Shown: positions 1-9,715 of the stretch, piece by piece
Layout: each line of letters starts with the position of its first letter
How positions within the stretch are numbered: the first letter of the stretch is position 1
Made by a program: the position numbers and the translations under genes
Notes under the pieces: model-generated
The model's input: only the letters and a program-made list of their open reading frames with translations
Database searches by the model: none
Told to the model about the DNA's origin: nothing
Assembly: GCA_039566865.1 (NCBI GenBank)
Contig: CM076948.1
Coordinates: 17,433,001-17,497,000, forward strand
Direction: 5' to 3'
Length of the DNA: 64,000 bases
Origin: Aurelia coerulea
Lineage: Eukaryota > Cnidaria > Scyphozoa > Semaeostomeae > Ulmaridae

Positions 1-256
1 TTGTTGTAATAAGGAGGTCTTCAATTCGCGTATGATCAGACAGTCGTTTGTTTGTCATGGATCTCATCATATGATTTTGGAAAACGACAGGTTTTTGTAA
101 GGATTTCGAGGTCCAGTTAACACATTCTAATCCATAGAGTACAACCGGTATCACATAGGTGTTAAAGATCTTTGATTTTAGATGATATGATATCCTTTTC
201 GATGTTAGCGCTGCTTTATTCTCGTTAAAGGCTGTCCACCCTAGGCCAATGCGATG

Positions 257-574
257 CTAAACGGCGGCCAGTCCGTCATTTTGTGAGGAGAGTTTGTGGC
301 CTAGGTAGATAAATTCAGTTACTTGAGAGATTTGATTGTTATAAATGGTAAGATGAAGGTTTGTGTTGATTTTATCGATTGTCATGCACTTGGTTTTGGA
401 AACATTGATTTTCAGGCCGACGTCGGCTGCATATTTAGCTAGGAGATGAAGGAATGTTTGTAGTTCGTTTAGCGAGTTACTTATGAAAGCGATGTCTTCT
501 GCATAGCTCAGGTTGGAAAGAGTGTGGCCACCAATCGAGAAACCAGGTGAACGTTCATTTTCAACTTGCAGCAC
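257..574 (-). pseudogene. RTE reverse transcriptase, palm and thumb continuation after frameshift
   Basis: This 105-residue frame continues the RT of the upstream ORF. It reads QVENERSPGFSIGG, then SYAEDIAF, then the thumb with KTKCMTI and YLGHKL. The catalytic YADD motif is YAED, a glutamate replacing the first aspartate, which would be expected to disable polymerisation. The frame stops at a TAG (257-259), but the same frame continues to position 1 with FNTYVIPVVLYGLECVNW, the typical RTE C-terminal region. The TAG is therefore a nonsense mutation, not the natural end. Confidence 0.8.
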
Positions 575-2514
575 AAGTGCTGCAATGACGATGCAGAATA
601 GAATGGCAGATAGAACATCACCTTGTTTGTGACACCTTTCAGAATATCAACGCAACGTGGCGTTCCAATGTCTGTTTTGATATATGCTTTTGAGTTTTCA
701 TGTGATTGTTTCAGAAGGTTGATGTATTTTTTGTTGATTGGAGTTTTATCTAGGAGGCTCCATAGGCAGGATAGTTTGACACGGTCAAAAGCTTTCGTGA
801 AGTCAATGAAAGTAATGTGCACAGGATTGTTAAATTCTATGGATTTTTCAATTATTTGTTCCAGGGCCAATATTTGCTCGATGGTTCCTCTGCCAGGTTG
901 GTAAGCAGCTTGTGTCGTTGGGAAAGATGCATACAGGTCTGCTTTGGTTCGGGTAGCAATAATGCTAACGAAGAGTTTGTAGACGTGGCTTAGTAGGCTT
1001 ATAGGGCGATAATTGCCGCAATCAAGTCTGCTTCCTTTCTTATAGATCACAACAATGAGAGCTTCTTTGAAAACTTGTGGTATTTTTCCTGTTGTTAGGA
1101 TGCAGTTGAATAGGTGATGTAGTGCATTGACGAGAGGCTCACCGCCAGATTTGATATACTCAGAGTAGATATTATCTAGGCCTGGGCTTTTCCCATTTTT
1201 CAGGTTGTTGATGGCAGACGATATCTCACTTTTTAAGATCGACGGAATTTCATCAGAAGTGGAGTCATTAATAACAGTTTGGTTTGGGTTGTCAGAATAG
1301 AGTTCTTCGTAGAACTTTGCCCAGCGTTCAAGAATCTGATCTTTGTTTGTAAGAACGGCTCCGTTACCGTCTTTGATACCCCAACTTATGTTTTTAGGTT
1401 TTGCCTTAAGCTTTTTCAATGCAGCATGGTACATTTTATGTGGTGGGAGGTTATTGAGTTTTTCAATACTACACTCAATATGATTCAATTGGTCCTTTTT
1501 CACGAGTTTCTTGGATTCAGCTTTATCAATCTTATATTGCATAGATGACGAACCATTTTCTTTTCTGATTTTGTGTTTGTTGGAGATTGCTAGTTTAGTT
1601 TGCTGTGACATCCATTCTGGTACGGGTTCAGTGTTCCTTGGGAGTGTTTCTTTCGAGGCATCATTTACACCGTTGCATATGGTGTTGTATATTGTTTCCG
1701 AGTCGGTTTCTGATTTAAGACCAGCAAAACGGTTCTGCAAGGTTATCTGGAAACGTGCAGCTACTTCTGGGTGTTTGAGTTGTTCTATGTCAAGTTTTGG
1801 AACAGGCTTTTTCCTTTGTGGCCAGGAGAAGCTCAATCTGATTTTTGCGCGTATCATGCGATGGTCTGATATGTCGGGGTTATTTAGTGCGCAACTGTCT
1901 AGAACATTTAGTCTCACTGATGGCTTTCGTGAGAAGATGAAGTCTATTTGATTCCTAGTCTTGCCATCAGGTGAGGTCCAAGTAAATAGCTTTTTCTTTT
2001 GAAACATGGTATTGGTGACTAGCAGATTATCTTTCACACAGAATTGGGCAAGGAGTTCTCCTCTGGTATTCGCAATACTTGGGGTATGTTTGCCAATTGC
2101 TGAGGGGAAGGTATTGTGCAGTTGACCTAGTTTACAGTTGAAGTCCCCCATGATGAAAAGGTGGTCTCTCTTCGGGATGTCATTGACAATAGATTGAATA
2201 TTATCATAAAGTTCTAGGATTTCTTCGTCTGGGTGAGATGACGTTGGAAAATAGCACTGTATGAAGACCAGTCTTGAGAATTTTCCTTTCAGGCTTAGGA
2301 GAGCAAGTCTGTCAGAAATTGGTCGATAGTCTTCTATTAAAGGAAGACATGTTTTGTTTATAAGAAAGCCAACACCGTTTGATCGTGAAGTCTCATTGCT
2401 AGAAAAGAACAGTTTGTGGCCGGTTGTTTCGTGGATTTCAATCTTGCTTTCTTTAACTTTTGTTTCTGAGAATCCGACAATGTCCCATTTAATGTTGTTG
2501 AGTTCATGGAGCAT
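508..2514 (-). pseudogene. RTE endonuclease plus reverse transcriptase ORF (668 aa before frameshift)
   Basis: The N-terminal half is an exonuclease-endonuclease-phosphatase domain: SETK near residues 16-19, MGDFN at 122-126, QIDFI at 189-193 and SDHRM at 216-220. These are the metal-binding and catalytic signatures that nick target DNA for target-primed reverse transcription. The C-terminal half is the reverse transcriptase fingers and palm, with NYRPISLLSH and the FIDFTKAFD aspartate. The last 40 or so residues are off-frame. At about 628 the reading shifts, and KQGDVLSAILF is found in the next frame, leading into the piece at 257-574. The protein is therefore inactive as it stands. Confidence 0.85.
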
Positions 2515-2599
2515 TGTATCTAAGGAGTGGTTGTTAAGGTCATTGATCGTTCGTGGATTGTAGGTGCAGATATTAAGAGTTCTTCTTGATATTGTTTAC

Positions 2600-2970
2600 A
2601 ACTACCAAAGGCGAAAACAACTTACCTTGGAATCGATACAGTCAGGTTTATGGGGAAAAAAGTATGGGATACACTACCACCAGAACTGAAAAATTCAGGT
2701 TCCCTTCAGATTTTCAAAAGGCTTACCAAAGCCCATCAATGCCAAGCCTGCAACTGCAGATTATGTAAAATATTTTATCCCAATTTAGGTTTTTTATTGG
2801 AAATTATATCTTTACTTGTAATATTATATGTATTTTTTGTAAATAGTTGGCCTTAATTAACAATTGTAGCTATATTTTTTAGCCAACTTTAAATGAAAGA
2901 ATTAATGATCATTATAATATTAATAAAAACACAACTGTTAAAATCTTGGAACGTTTCTATTAAAAATCTT
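2600..2970 (+). mobile_element. LINE 3' tail fragment (CNCRLCK family)
   Basis: The end of a CR1-type LINE: a decayed C-terminus with WDTLPPELKNSGSLQIFKRL then CNCRLCKIFYPNLGFL, followed by an AT-rich 3' UTR. The same tail occurs at 7811-8215. The 5' end abuts the RTE element at about 2597. Its UTR contains the 3'-terminal hairpin listed separately and passes into an AAT-rich repeat. Confidence 0.75.
2845..2888 (+). other. LINE 3' UTR terminal hairpin, copy 1
   Basis: Stem AGTTGGC pairs with GCCAACT and is followed by TTAAAT. Four other LINE tails in this window carry the same hairpin with compensating changes (8147-8194, 11470-11517, 47627-47669, 61735-61777). It is probably the RNA element recognised by the reverse transcriptase when priming. 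Confidence 0.65.
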
Positions 2971-2984
2971 CGTCAGCACTCTAT

Positions 2985-3084
2985 ATAATAATAATTATCA
3001 TAATAATTATAATTATTATAATAATTAATAATTACTATAAGAATTATAATAATAATGATAATAATAATAATGCTAATAATAATG

Positions 3085-3117
<33 letters not shown>
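2985..3117. repeat. AAT/ATT microsatellite, imperfect
   Basis: About 130 bases of imperfect ATA/AAT repeats between the LINE tail and the R2-type LINE. It may be the 3' tail of the LINE, the target of the next element, or both. Confidence 0.85.
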
Positions 3118-3178
3118 TGATCACGATAATCAAATTGAACAAACAAATAACGTAAACCATGGTTCTTCAAGTATAACA

Positions 3179-3862
3179 GTGGCACAAGAAACTTGTGTTG
3201 ATGACAATGGAGATCATGGCGAAAACAGTGTACGTAAGAGAAATTTCGGAGGATGGACAGAAAATGAGAAGATCAGAATAACGCAAATCGATATTGACGA
3301 AAGGCAAAAAGGACCTGGTTTTATGAAAAGAATTAAAGAGAGATGGGACACAGAATTTCCATCAAGAAGACACATAACCGCCCAAAATCTTTGCGACAAT
3401 GCTAGACGCTTCAGAAAGAGTTTGGAGATGCAGGCAGCACCACAGGTGGCAAATGAGAGTAGGGAGAGTTCAACGAAAGAGAAGAACCTCCAGTGGACAA
3501 CAGAAATGAAAGTAAAACCTGTTGAGATTGACACCGAAGAGCGACAGAAATGGAGAGGGTTTATGAGCAGAGTTAAGAGCAGGTGGGACGTGGAATACCC
3601 AACATACGCAGCAACGATAGGAGCGCAGAGACTTCGAGACAATGCGTCAAGGTTTAGAAAAGAGAAGGAAATATCTAATTTGGTACTCGTTAGAAAAAGG
3701 AGCCAGGTTGTCCGTGTCGAAGAGGGATTAGAGCCTCGCAGAACCGGAGAAAGTAGTGGTAGAGACCAAGGAGAAAATGCAAAACGAAGAAGAAGTGCAT
3801 GTAGCAGAGGAAGTTATAGAAGGAATGCATTGTGGAGTGGAGGATTTGCAAGAAAGTGGTGA
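3179..3862 (+). pseudogene. R2-type LINE N-terminal region with duplicated helical module
   Basis: The frame is open from about 3110 without an ATG. It contains two related modules of about 55 residues, each with an acidic ID-ERQK motif, a GFM-R-K-RWD-E-P helix and an A-LRDNA-RFRK helix (first about residues 24-80, second about 102-160). By analogy with the Myb and zinc-finger N-termini of R2 proteins these may bind DNA; this is inference. The last 45 or so residues are off-frame. The true continuation is in the frame opening at 3732. Confidence 0.7.
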
Positions 3863-4247
3863 GAACGAAATGACTGAAGACGATAAAAAACTTGAAAACA
3901 TGTTTTTAGCTGAATTGGAGAGATTAGAGAGAAGTAATCTTACTGAGATACAAGAGAGAGATAAGCTACCAAAGCTAAAGATGCCAGATGAGTTAGTTAA
4001 GAGATCCAATAGAGTACTAAGTAAATGTCTTGATGAAAAGAGTGAAATTCCTGAAATATCAGATTTTGTTTATGCAATGGGAAAAGCAGTTGCGTCAACT
4101 TTGGGTATCAAAGCAAAGGAAAAGAGACAGAACAATAAAGCAAAGGATGGGAACAGACGAGAGAGAAAAGTTAAATGTGAGATGAAAGAGTTGAGGCAAT
4201 GGATAGCAAGGATCAGTAATGAAGTACATCGCAGGAAAGAGCATTGA
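3732..4247 (+). pseudogene. R2-type LINE linker region, ends at a nonsense codon
   Basis: An acidic then basic, coiled-coil-like region in the same frame as the RT ORF that starts at 4326. It ends RRKEH then TGA at 4245-4247. The next codons, in the same frame, continue KATWKEKQLLKEL straight into the RT ORF. The stop is most simply a TGG to TGA change. Confidence 0.75.
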
Positions 4248-4325
4248 AAAGCAACATGGAAGGAAAAACAATTACTGAAGGAGCTAAAAGTAAGAATACA
4301 AGGGAAGAAAACAACCACCACTGCA

Positions 4326-6989
4326 TTGATGATACATCGGGAAGAACTGCTTGACAAACTGCGGTACATGAAAGTGAAACTGGAAAAGATGTTGGCAAAA
4401 GGAAAAAGAGCGAGGAATAACGCGTTGTTCAGAAAAGATGAGAGGCAGTTCTACAGGAACGTTAATGAATCAAAGTCAAGAACGGGGAAGGTTCCCAATA
4501 TCAATGAATTTGTTGCTTTTTGGGGAGGAATATGGGAAGATGAAAAGGTCACACCATTCCTACCATGGATGGATGAAGTTGCAGGAAAGCTGAAAAGAAT
4601 GGTAGTGGAAGTGAAGGAATTTGATGTAACGGAAGAGAAGTTGATAGAGGTAATAAAGAAAAGAAAGAATTGGTCCTCGCCTGGTATTGACGGAATACAG
4701 AATTACTGGTGGAAATGGTTTAAAACTGCGCAGCAAGCGTTATGTAGAGCATTACAAAGACTCAAGGAAGATCACAGTTTAATACCAGACTGGTTTCCTG
4801 CTGGACGCACAGTAATGCTACCTAAGACTGATGTGCTAAGTAACGTAAAGGAGCGAAGACCAATCACATGTTTGAATACATCTTACAAGATCTACACAGG
4901 AAACATTGGAAAGTATATGAGAGAACATGCGTGCAACAATGGAATTTGGGACGAAGGCCAACTAGGTGGCGTCGAGGATGTTTTAGGTACCCTGGACCAA
5001 TTGCTTATAGACAACTGTATCATGGAAGAGGTGAGAAGACATCGCAGAAACCTTGCAGTTGCTTACTACGATTACAGGAAGGCATATGACAGCGTCCATC
5101 ATGATTGGATGTTACGAGTCTTTGATTGGATTGGAATTCCAAAAGATATTAGGTTGGTATTGCAAGAGCTCATGAAAAGATGGAAGACAAGGTTAGAAGT
5201 GTGGGACGACAATAAAAAGTGTGTCAGCAGATGGATAAACGTTTCTTGTGGTTTCTTACAAGGAGACAGTTACTCGCCAGTTGGCTTCTGTTTAACAGAG
5301 ATACCGGTATGCATCTTACTGTCCCAAACAAGAGGATACAGGATGGGTCCGCCAGGAGAAAGAGAAGTAAATATAACTCATAGTCTCTTCATAGATGATC
5401 TGAAGGTATATCAAGAGAGTCATCAACAACTGGTAGCAGTGAATGAAATGTTGGTCCAAGCGAGTCATGACACAGGTGCTTGCTATGGGATATCAAAGTG
5501 TGCAGAAATAGTATTCGAGCATGGAAGGATAGTTAAAGGTGAAGGACTAAATGTTCTAGAGGAAAGAATGAGGGCATTAGACCCCGATGAGAATGATACC
5601 TACAAATTTCTGGGAGTAGAGCAAGCAGAAGGAATCAAAGTTAAGGAAGTGTTAATAAGGGTTAAAGCCGAGATGCAGAATAGATTAAGAACATTGCTGA
5701 ATGCGGAGCTTTATGATAAGAACTTGATTCGGGCAATTAACAATAAGGTGATGCCTGTAGCAGCATACGTAATGAATGTATGTAACTTTTCAAAAGGAGA
5801 GCTTGAGGAACTAGACCAGATGATAAAACGAGAGCTCAGAAGTAACAACATGTTAGGAAGACAGTCAAGTGAAGAGAGATTATATCTAAAAAGAAAAGTC
5901 GGAGGACGAGGATTAAAATCTCTAAGAGTTGTATACACAGAAACTAAGATCAGGGTAGCTTGCTATATGGCGGCATCAGAAAGCAGATGGATAAAAGTTG
6001 CATGGAAGCAGGAAAAGTCGAAAGAATACAACTCGCTGAAAACTGCAGCCGAGGAAATGATAAATGAGATTGGACACGCATTGAAGTTTAAAGATGAAGG
6101 TATAGAACTAGATGGAGAACTGCAAATTGGAAACTGGAGGAAAAGTTGGAAGAAGATCAAGGATGTTTTGAGGAAAGGAAACGAAATGTTGTTAATTGAG
6201 AAATATAAACAAAAGCAATTTCAAAGCGAGACGTACAGCAAGCAGGAAACAGAGTGTCATATGTGGTTAGAATGTAACTTGGATCCTAGGAAAACGGCAG
6301 CAATAGTGAACTTACAAGAACAGATGGTTGAAACGAAATCATGGAAAGTTTCAAGGGGAATAGCAGATGGAGGAGACATGTGCAGACTATGTGGGTCGTT
6401 TAGAGAGACAGTTCATCACTTGTTAGCCGGGTGCCAAATGTTAGCTGGCAAAGAGTATTTACAACGTCACAACAAAGCGTTGATGGTTCTAGCTGTTGCA
6501 TGGGCAAAGAGGTATGAAATAATCGATGAAAACATAGTGTGGTACAAAGAGAAGTGGGAGAAAGGAAAAGTATTTGAGAATATGAAAGGGAAATTAGTAT
6601 GGGACTTTGAGTACAAACTGAGACAAAGCAGTTCGGCAAGAAGGCCAGACCTAACACTTGAAGATAAGGAGACAAAAAGAATATGGATTTGTGACATGGC
6701 ATGCCCACAAGAAAATAACATCGAAGCAAAGGTGAAGGAGAAATTGGATAAATATCAGCAGCTAGCCTTTGAAACAAGGGAAAATCGTGTAGGGTACAAA
6801 GTGGAAGTTGTCCCATTAGTCGTTGGATGTTTGGGTGGAGGAATTGGAAAATTGTGGAAGAATGTTCAAAAAATGATAGAAGCTGAAACCGAGACTGAAA
6901 GAATAGTGAAGGAAATGCAGAAGACAGTGCTAATGGACAGTGAATCAATTATGAGGAAAGTACTGTCGGGAGTGGTGCAACCGGAATGA
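4326..6989 (+). CDS. R2-type reverse transcriptase, CCHC knuckle and restriction-like endonuclease (887 aa)
   Basis: The longest open frame of the window. RT motifs in order: GIDGIQNYW at about residue 120, RPITCLN near 178, YDYRKAYDSV near 248 (catalytic aspartate), CGFLQGDSYSP near 307 and FIDDLK near 354, where the second and third catalytic aspartates are intact. After the thumb there is a zinc knuckle CRLC-HHLLAGC at about 685-702. A PD-(D/E)XK-type endonuclease follows, with RPDLTL near 772, WICDMACP near 786 and KYQQL near 808. This layout is known from the R2/NeSL/CRE group. The product would nick a target and copy its own RNA there. The frame is intact, but the upstream TGA and frameshift make a functional full protein unlikely. 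The 3' end is followed by a short UTR and AAT repeats. Confidence 0.85.
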   Translation: MMIHREELLDKLRYMKVKLEKMLAKGKRARNNALFRKDERQFYRNVNESKSRTGKVPNINEFVAFWGGIWEDEKVTPFLPWMDEVAGKLKRMVVEVKEFDVTEEKLIEVIKKRKNWSSPGIDGIQNYWWKWFKTAQQALCRALQRLKEDHSLIPDWFPAGRTVMLPKTDVLSNVKERRPITCLNTSYKIYTGNIGKYMREHACNNGIWDEGQLGGVEDVLGTLDQLLIDNCIMEEVRRHRRNLAVAYYDYRKAYDSVHHDWMLRVFDWIGIPKDIRLVLQELMKRWKTRLEVWDDNKKCVSRWINVSCGFLQGDSYSPVGFCLTEIPVCILLSQTRGYRMGPPGEREVNITHSLFIDDLKVYQESHQQLVAVNEMLVQASHDTGACYGISKCAEIVFEHGRIVKGEGLNVLEERMRALDPDENDTYKFLGVEQAEGIKVKEVLIRVKAEMQNRLRTLLNAELYDKNLIRAINNKVMPVAAYVMNVCNFSKGELEELDQMIKRELRSNNMLGRQSSEERLYLKRKVGGRGLKSLRVVYTETKIRVACYMAASESRWIKVAWKQEKSKEYNSLKTAAEEMINEIGHALKFKDEGIELDGELQIGNWRKSWKKIKDVLRKGNEMLLIEKYKQKQFQSETYSKQETECHMWLECNLDPRKTAAIVNLQEQMVETKSWKVSRGIADGGDMCRLCGSFRETVHHLLAGCQMLAGKEYLQRHNKALMVLAVAWAKRYEIIDENIVWYKEKWEKGKVFENMKGKLVWDFEYKLRQSSSARRPDLTLEDKETKRIWICDMACPQENNIEAKVKEKLDKYQQLAFETRENRVGYKVEVVPLVVGCLGGGIGKLWKNVQKMIEAETETERIVKEMQKTVLMDSESIMRKVLSGVVQPE

Positions 6990-7105
6990 ACATTTGGAAC
7001 TCAGACTGTATATGTCGTGTACACTGTAAAATCAATAGGCTAACAAACTTTGGTAGTCTTAATTAGTGGCTTGAAGTAGCTTTTATAAAAGATAATAATA
7101 ATAAT

Positions 7106-7408
7106 ACAGCTCCTGAAATTCTCCAAAATGGAATAGAAAAATATGTGCGCCAATTGTTTATTTTCGTCCCACTTTTTGATGTGAAAGTCCATGAGTCCCA
7201 GTTTGAGCTAAAGTATATATTGTTGTTGTTGTTGTCATTGCTGTTGCTGTTGTTGTTGCAATAACTGGAACTATTTCGTGAGTCTACCCAGGTTCGTGTT
7301 TATACTGTCATGTGTGCAAAAGGCAATGTAAACAAAACTGGGTCGAACCTTGGTTAGTTATAACCTGGGGCTAACCCAGGTTAGTTGTTGTGGTGTAAAC
7401 AGGGCTTT
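7106..7408. other. Non-coding stretch with GTT microsatellite
   Basis: No gene seen. An interrupted GTT/TTG repeat lies at about 7215-7260, and CCAGGTT/AACCTGG words recur at 7285-7385. Confidence 0.6.
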
Positions 7409-7806
7409 AGTCCCTTCCAATTTCACCTGCCTTTAATTTTAGCCCGGGAGGGGGGTGAAAATTAAGGAAGGCGAATTGCGGAAATATTTTGGGGGCGAAA
7501 ATTAGAGGGAGCGAAAATTAAAGGAAGCGAAAAAATCTATTTTCTATAAAAGAACTTTAGTTTTGATTGTAATACAAAATACAAGACATGCATTATTCTT
7601 CGATAACAATGATATTGTCCTCGCCTGTGTCTAAGGGATGATTTTGCTGTTCTTCCTCGGGGCCATATCCATCCAAATTACGTCATATCAATCCAAACCA
7701 GGGGGCGAAAATTAAAGGGAGCGAAACTCCCGCGAAACTTCTGTACAAGGGGGGCGAAAATTAAAGGGAGCCAAAATTGAAGGCAGGCGAAATTTGAAAG
7801 GACCAA
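7409..7806. mobile_element. MITE-like inverted-repeat element with GCGAAAATTA repeats
   Basis: The ends are inverted repeats of about 38 bases: CACCTGCCTTTAATTTTAGC near 7427 matches the complement of a copy at about 7768-7806. Inside, a motif close to GGGGGCGAAAATTAAAGGGA recurs at least six times (7488-7530, 7703-7790). No coding capacity. No target duplication could be settled. Confidence 0.6.
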
Positions 7807-7810
7807 GGTA

Positions 7811-8215
7811 TTTATGAAGGATATTTTCATGCAACGCAATATTAGGTATTGCCTAAGGCATGGTGATGACGCTCAACTGCCAAAAGTACGAACTACGTCC
7901 TTTGGAGTTAAGTCCATTACTTACCTTGGAAATAAACTGTGGCAGCATTTACCTCAAGAAATAAAACAATCAAACAGCCTTCCTAAGTTCAAAGAACGAA
8001 TTAGATGTTGGAATGGTGGAAAATGCAACTGTAGGCTTTGCAAAATATATATCCCGCAAGTTGGGTTTCTAACATGATATATTTTAACTCTGATTTGTCT
8101 GTAATATATATTAATAGTTTTGTTGTAAATTATATATGTTGTAAATAGTAGGCCTTGATTAGCTGTAATTTAGCTTTTCATTTTTTAGCCTACTTTAAAT
8201 AGATATTTAATAATA
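7811..8215 (+). mobile_element. LINE 3' tail fragment (CNCRLCK family), second copy
   Basis: An 87-residue remnant of the LINE C-terminus, with YLGNKLWQHLPQEIKQSNSL and CNCRLCKIYIPQVGFL, then a natural stop and 3' UTR. It is homologous to 2600-2970. The UTR ends in the shared hairpin and AAT repeats. The rest of the element was lost by 5' truncation. Confidence 0.8.
8147..8194 (+). other. LINE 3' UTR terminal hairpin, copy 2
   Basis: Stem AGTAGGC with GCCTACT. Relative to copy 1 the central T-A pair has become A-T, a compensatory change. Confidence 0.65.
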
Positions 8216-8909
8216 ATAATGATAAACATGAAGCGTCCACAAGTCATTGCTGTTAGGCCATTGAAGGCAAAAATGTAAGGGAACTTTGTTCATGATTTTG
8301 GGCACGTTTTGAAGGTTTTTTGAAGGGGCTTTCTCGAGAAAATCCCTGATTACTTCAGACTGGAGTGGCCGCTTTCAGTCAGGTAAATTTTATAGTAGCT
8401 TTGAACATTTCTACCATTAAACTACATGTTTGCAGATATAATTGTCTTGATGTGAAACTACTGACGTGCTTCACAAGTGCGTGAGTGGTTGCAGAAACAC
8501 AGAATGAAAGATACAAAAATAAACTTAGGACCTTGACTGTGACGGCTGGTACAGCAGGCAAATCGACAGCAGGATTACGATCTTTGGCAAATATTCTTTA
8601 TGGTATAACAACAAAACGATTTCCAGCAGCGAATAATAACAAGCTTATAATATCCTTCCTAACTTAAAACTATAGATAAATTAAATGAAAACCTAGATAG
8701 TTCGTCTTAACTTCGTCTTGATTCGTCTTCGGCTAGTTCGTCTTGATGCGCGGCATCAACAGATCTGCTTCAACTTAGTGTTCGTTTCGACTGACCAAAA
8801 ATACTAAAAACCTAACCTAAAATGCAGGACCATGAAACAATAAGGCACACCTAATTTACCTCATAAAGAAAAAAGTGAAAATAGCAATAAACAATAAAAT
8901 GTCATTCGC
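8216..8909. other. Stretch without recognised gene; short TTCGTCTT repeats
   Basis: No gene recognised. Four imperfect TTCGTCTT units lie at about 8699-8746. Short frames on both strands look like chance. Confidence 0.5.
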
Positions 8910-9290
8910 ATGATACAGAGTTCAAGCAGGGAGCGAGTCTACTCTCGTCCAAATAAGGCACGTTTCTGGCATCGTTTCAAACAGTACTTTTCTGTGCATG
9001 CCAACAACACGCAAGCAGCTACAAGTTATCTATCTATTAATAAATCAATCAGCAAGGGGGTGCGTCCATATCACAACAATGATATCCAGGGAACCATGCC
9101 CTTTCAAACGGGGATTCTTTTTTCTGACTTACCCGGTACAATCTATACAGTACATGAAGGTATTAGGCAAGAAAAAATTCTAAAACAGCCGAAGGATGCC
9201 CCAGCTCCATGCCCGACCTCCGCCAAACCAACCACGGGACCCAAAGCAAACCCAGAAACACCCCCAACCCCCACCAGGGGGCCCATCCCA
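8910..9290 (+). other. Open frame with proline-rich end, interrupted by a MITE
   Basis: Open from ATG at 8910 with a proline/threonine-rich end (PTSAKPTTGP, ETPPTPTRGP). The GGGGTAC element at 9291 cuts it. Just beyond that element, 9619-9715 is again open (PDDASSQLRPLRKTP). It may be a broken exon; I do not recognise it and it could be chance. Confidence 0.25.
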
Positions 9291-9618
9291 CCCGGGGGGG
9301 GGGTACTTGACTTAAATTGTACGGGGGTGTGCCCACGAAAATTTTTTTTCCCTTGTTCCAGAATTTTTCGCTCAAAATGATAACCTGTTCTAGGAAAAAT
9401 TGATGAAAAGTATACTCAAAAACATTAAATTTGACCGAAAAACGACCCGATCTAGCAGAATATTCCCCCGTTGACATGTTTTGAAAACCTGCTCTAGAAA
9501 ATTTGCCTCATTTTGATACCCTGTGCTAGAAAAAATTGGTGAAAACGATTCCCTTAAAAACGGCACATCCACGTCGGACAAATATACTAAGTACCCCCCC
9601 CCCCCCCCCCCCCCCGGG
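9291..9618. mobile_element. GGGGTAC-bounded foldback MITE, copy A
   Basis: Starts CCCGGGGGGGGG then TACTTGACTTAAATT and ends with the inverted form ATACTAAGTAC then a C run and GGG. The interior is degenerate repeated sequence. Flanks GGCCCATCC and GGGCCATCC look like an approximate 8-bp target duplication. Same family as 32004-32352, 34583-35014 and 50991-51281. Confidence 0.65.
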
Positions 9619-9715
9619 CCGGGCCATCCCGATGACGCCAGCAGCCAGCTGAGGCCACTGAGAAAGACCCCGGCGAAAACAAAGCACAGAGAAATTCTTA
9701 TTCTGGAAAACTTGA

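Larger units (their letters stand above)
1..2597 (-). mobile_element. RTE-clade LINE, decayed, 3' end beyond the window
   Basis: A non-LTR retrotransposon on the minus strand. From its 5' side it carries an apurinic-type endonuclease, a reverse transcriptase and the start of the C-terminal region. The endonuclease frame is open from about 2597, begins with an LNICTYNPRT-type strand, and has no ATG before the methionine at 2514. The order and the NYRPISLLSH and QPGRGTIEQI motifs resemble RTE elements (family knowledge). Three lesions are visible: a frameshift near 628, an in-frame TAG at 257-259, and a YAED in place of YADD. The 3' part runs off the left edge. Confidence 0.85.
3118..7105 (+). 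mobile_element. R2-type LINE with restriction-like endonuclease, nearly intact
   Basis: A non-LTR retrotransposon of the early-branching type. It has no apurinic endonuclease. Instead a reverse transcriptase is followed by a CCHC knuckle and a restriction-like endonuclease. The reading frame is broken only by one frameshift (about 3731-3760) and one TGA (4245-4247). It is flanked by AAT repeats on both sides (2985-3117 and 7091-7105), suggesting insertion into such repeats, as is known for the Dong element. No in-frame ATG precedes the first open frame, so the 5' end may be truncated. Confidence 0.85.

Noticed and set aside
2973..3185. Isoleucine-rich 70-residue minus frame
   Set aside because: Translation of the AAT microsatellite.
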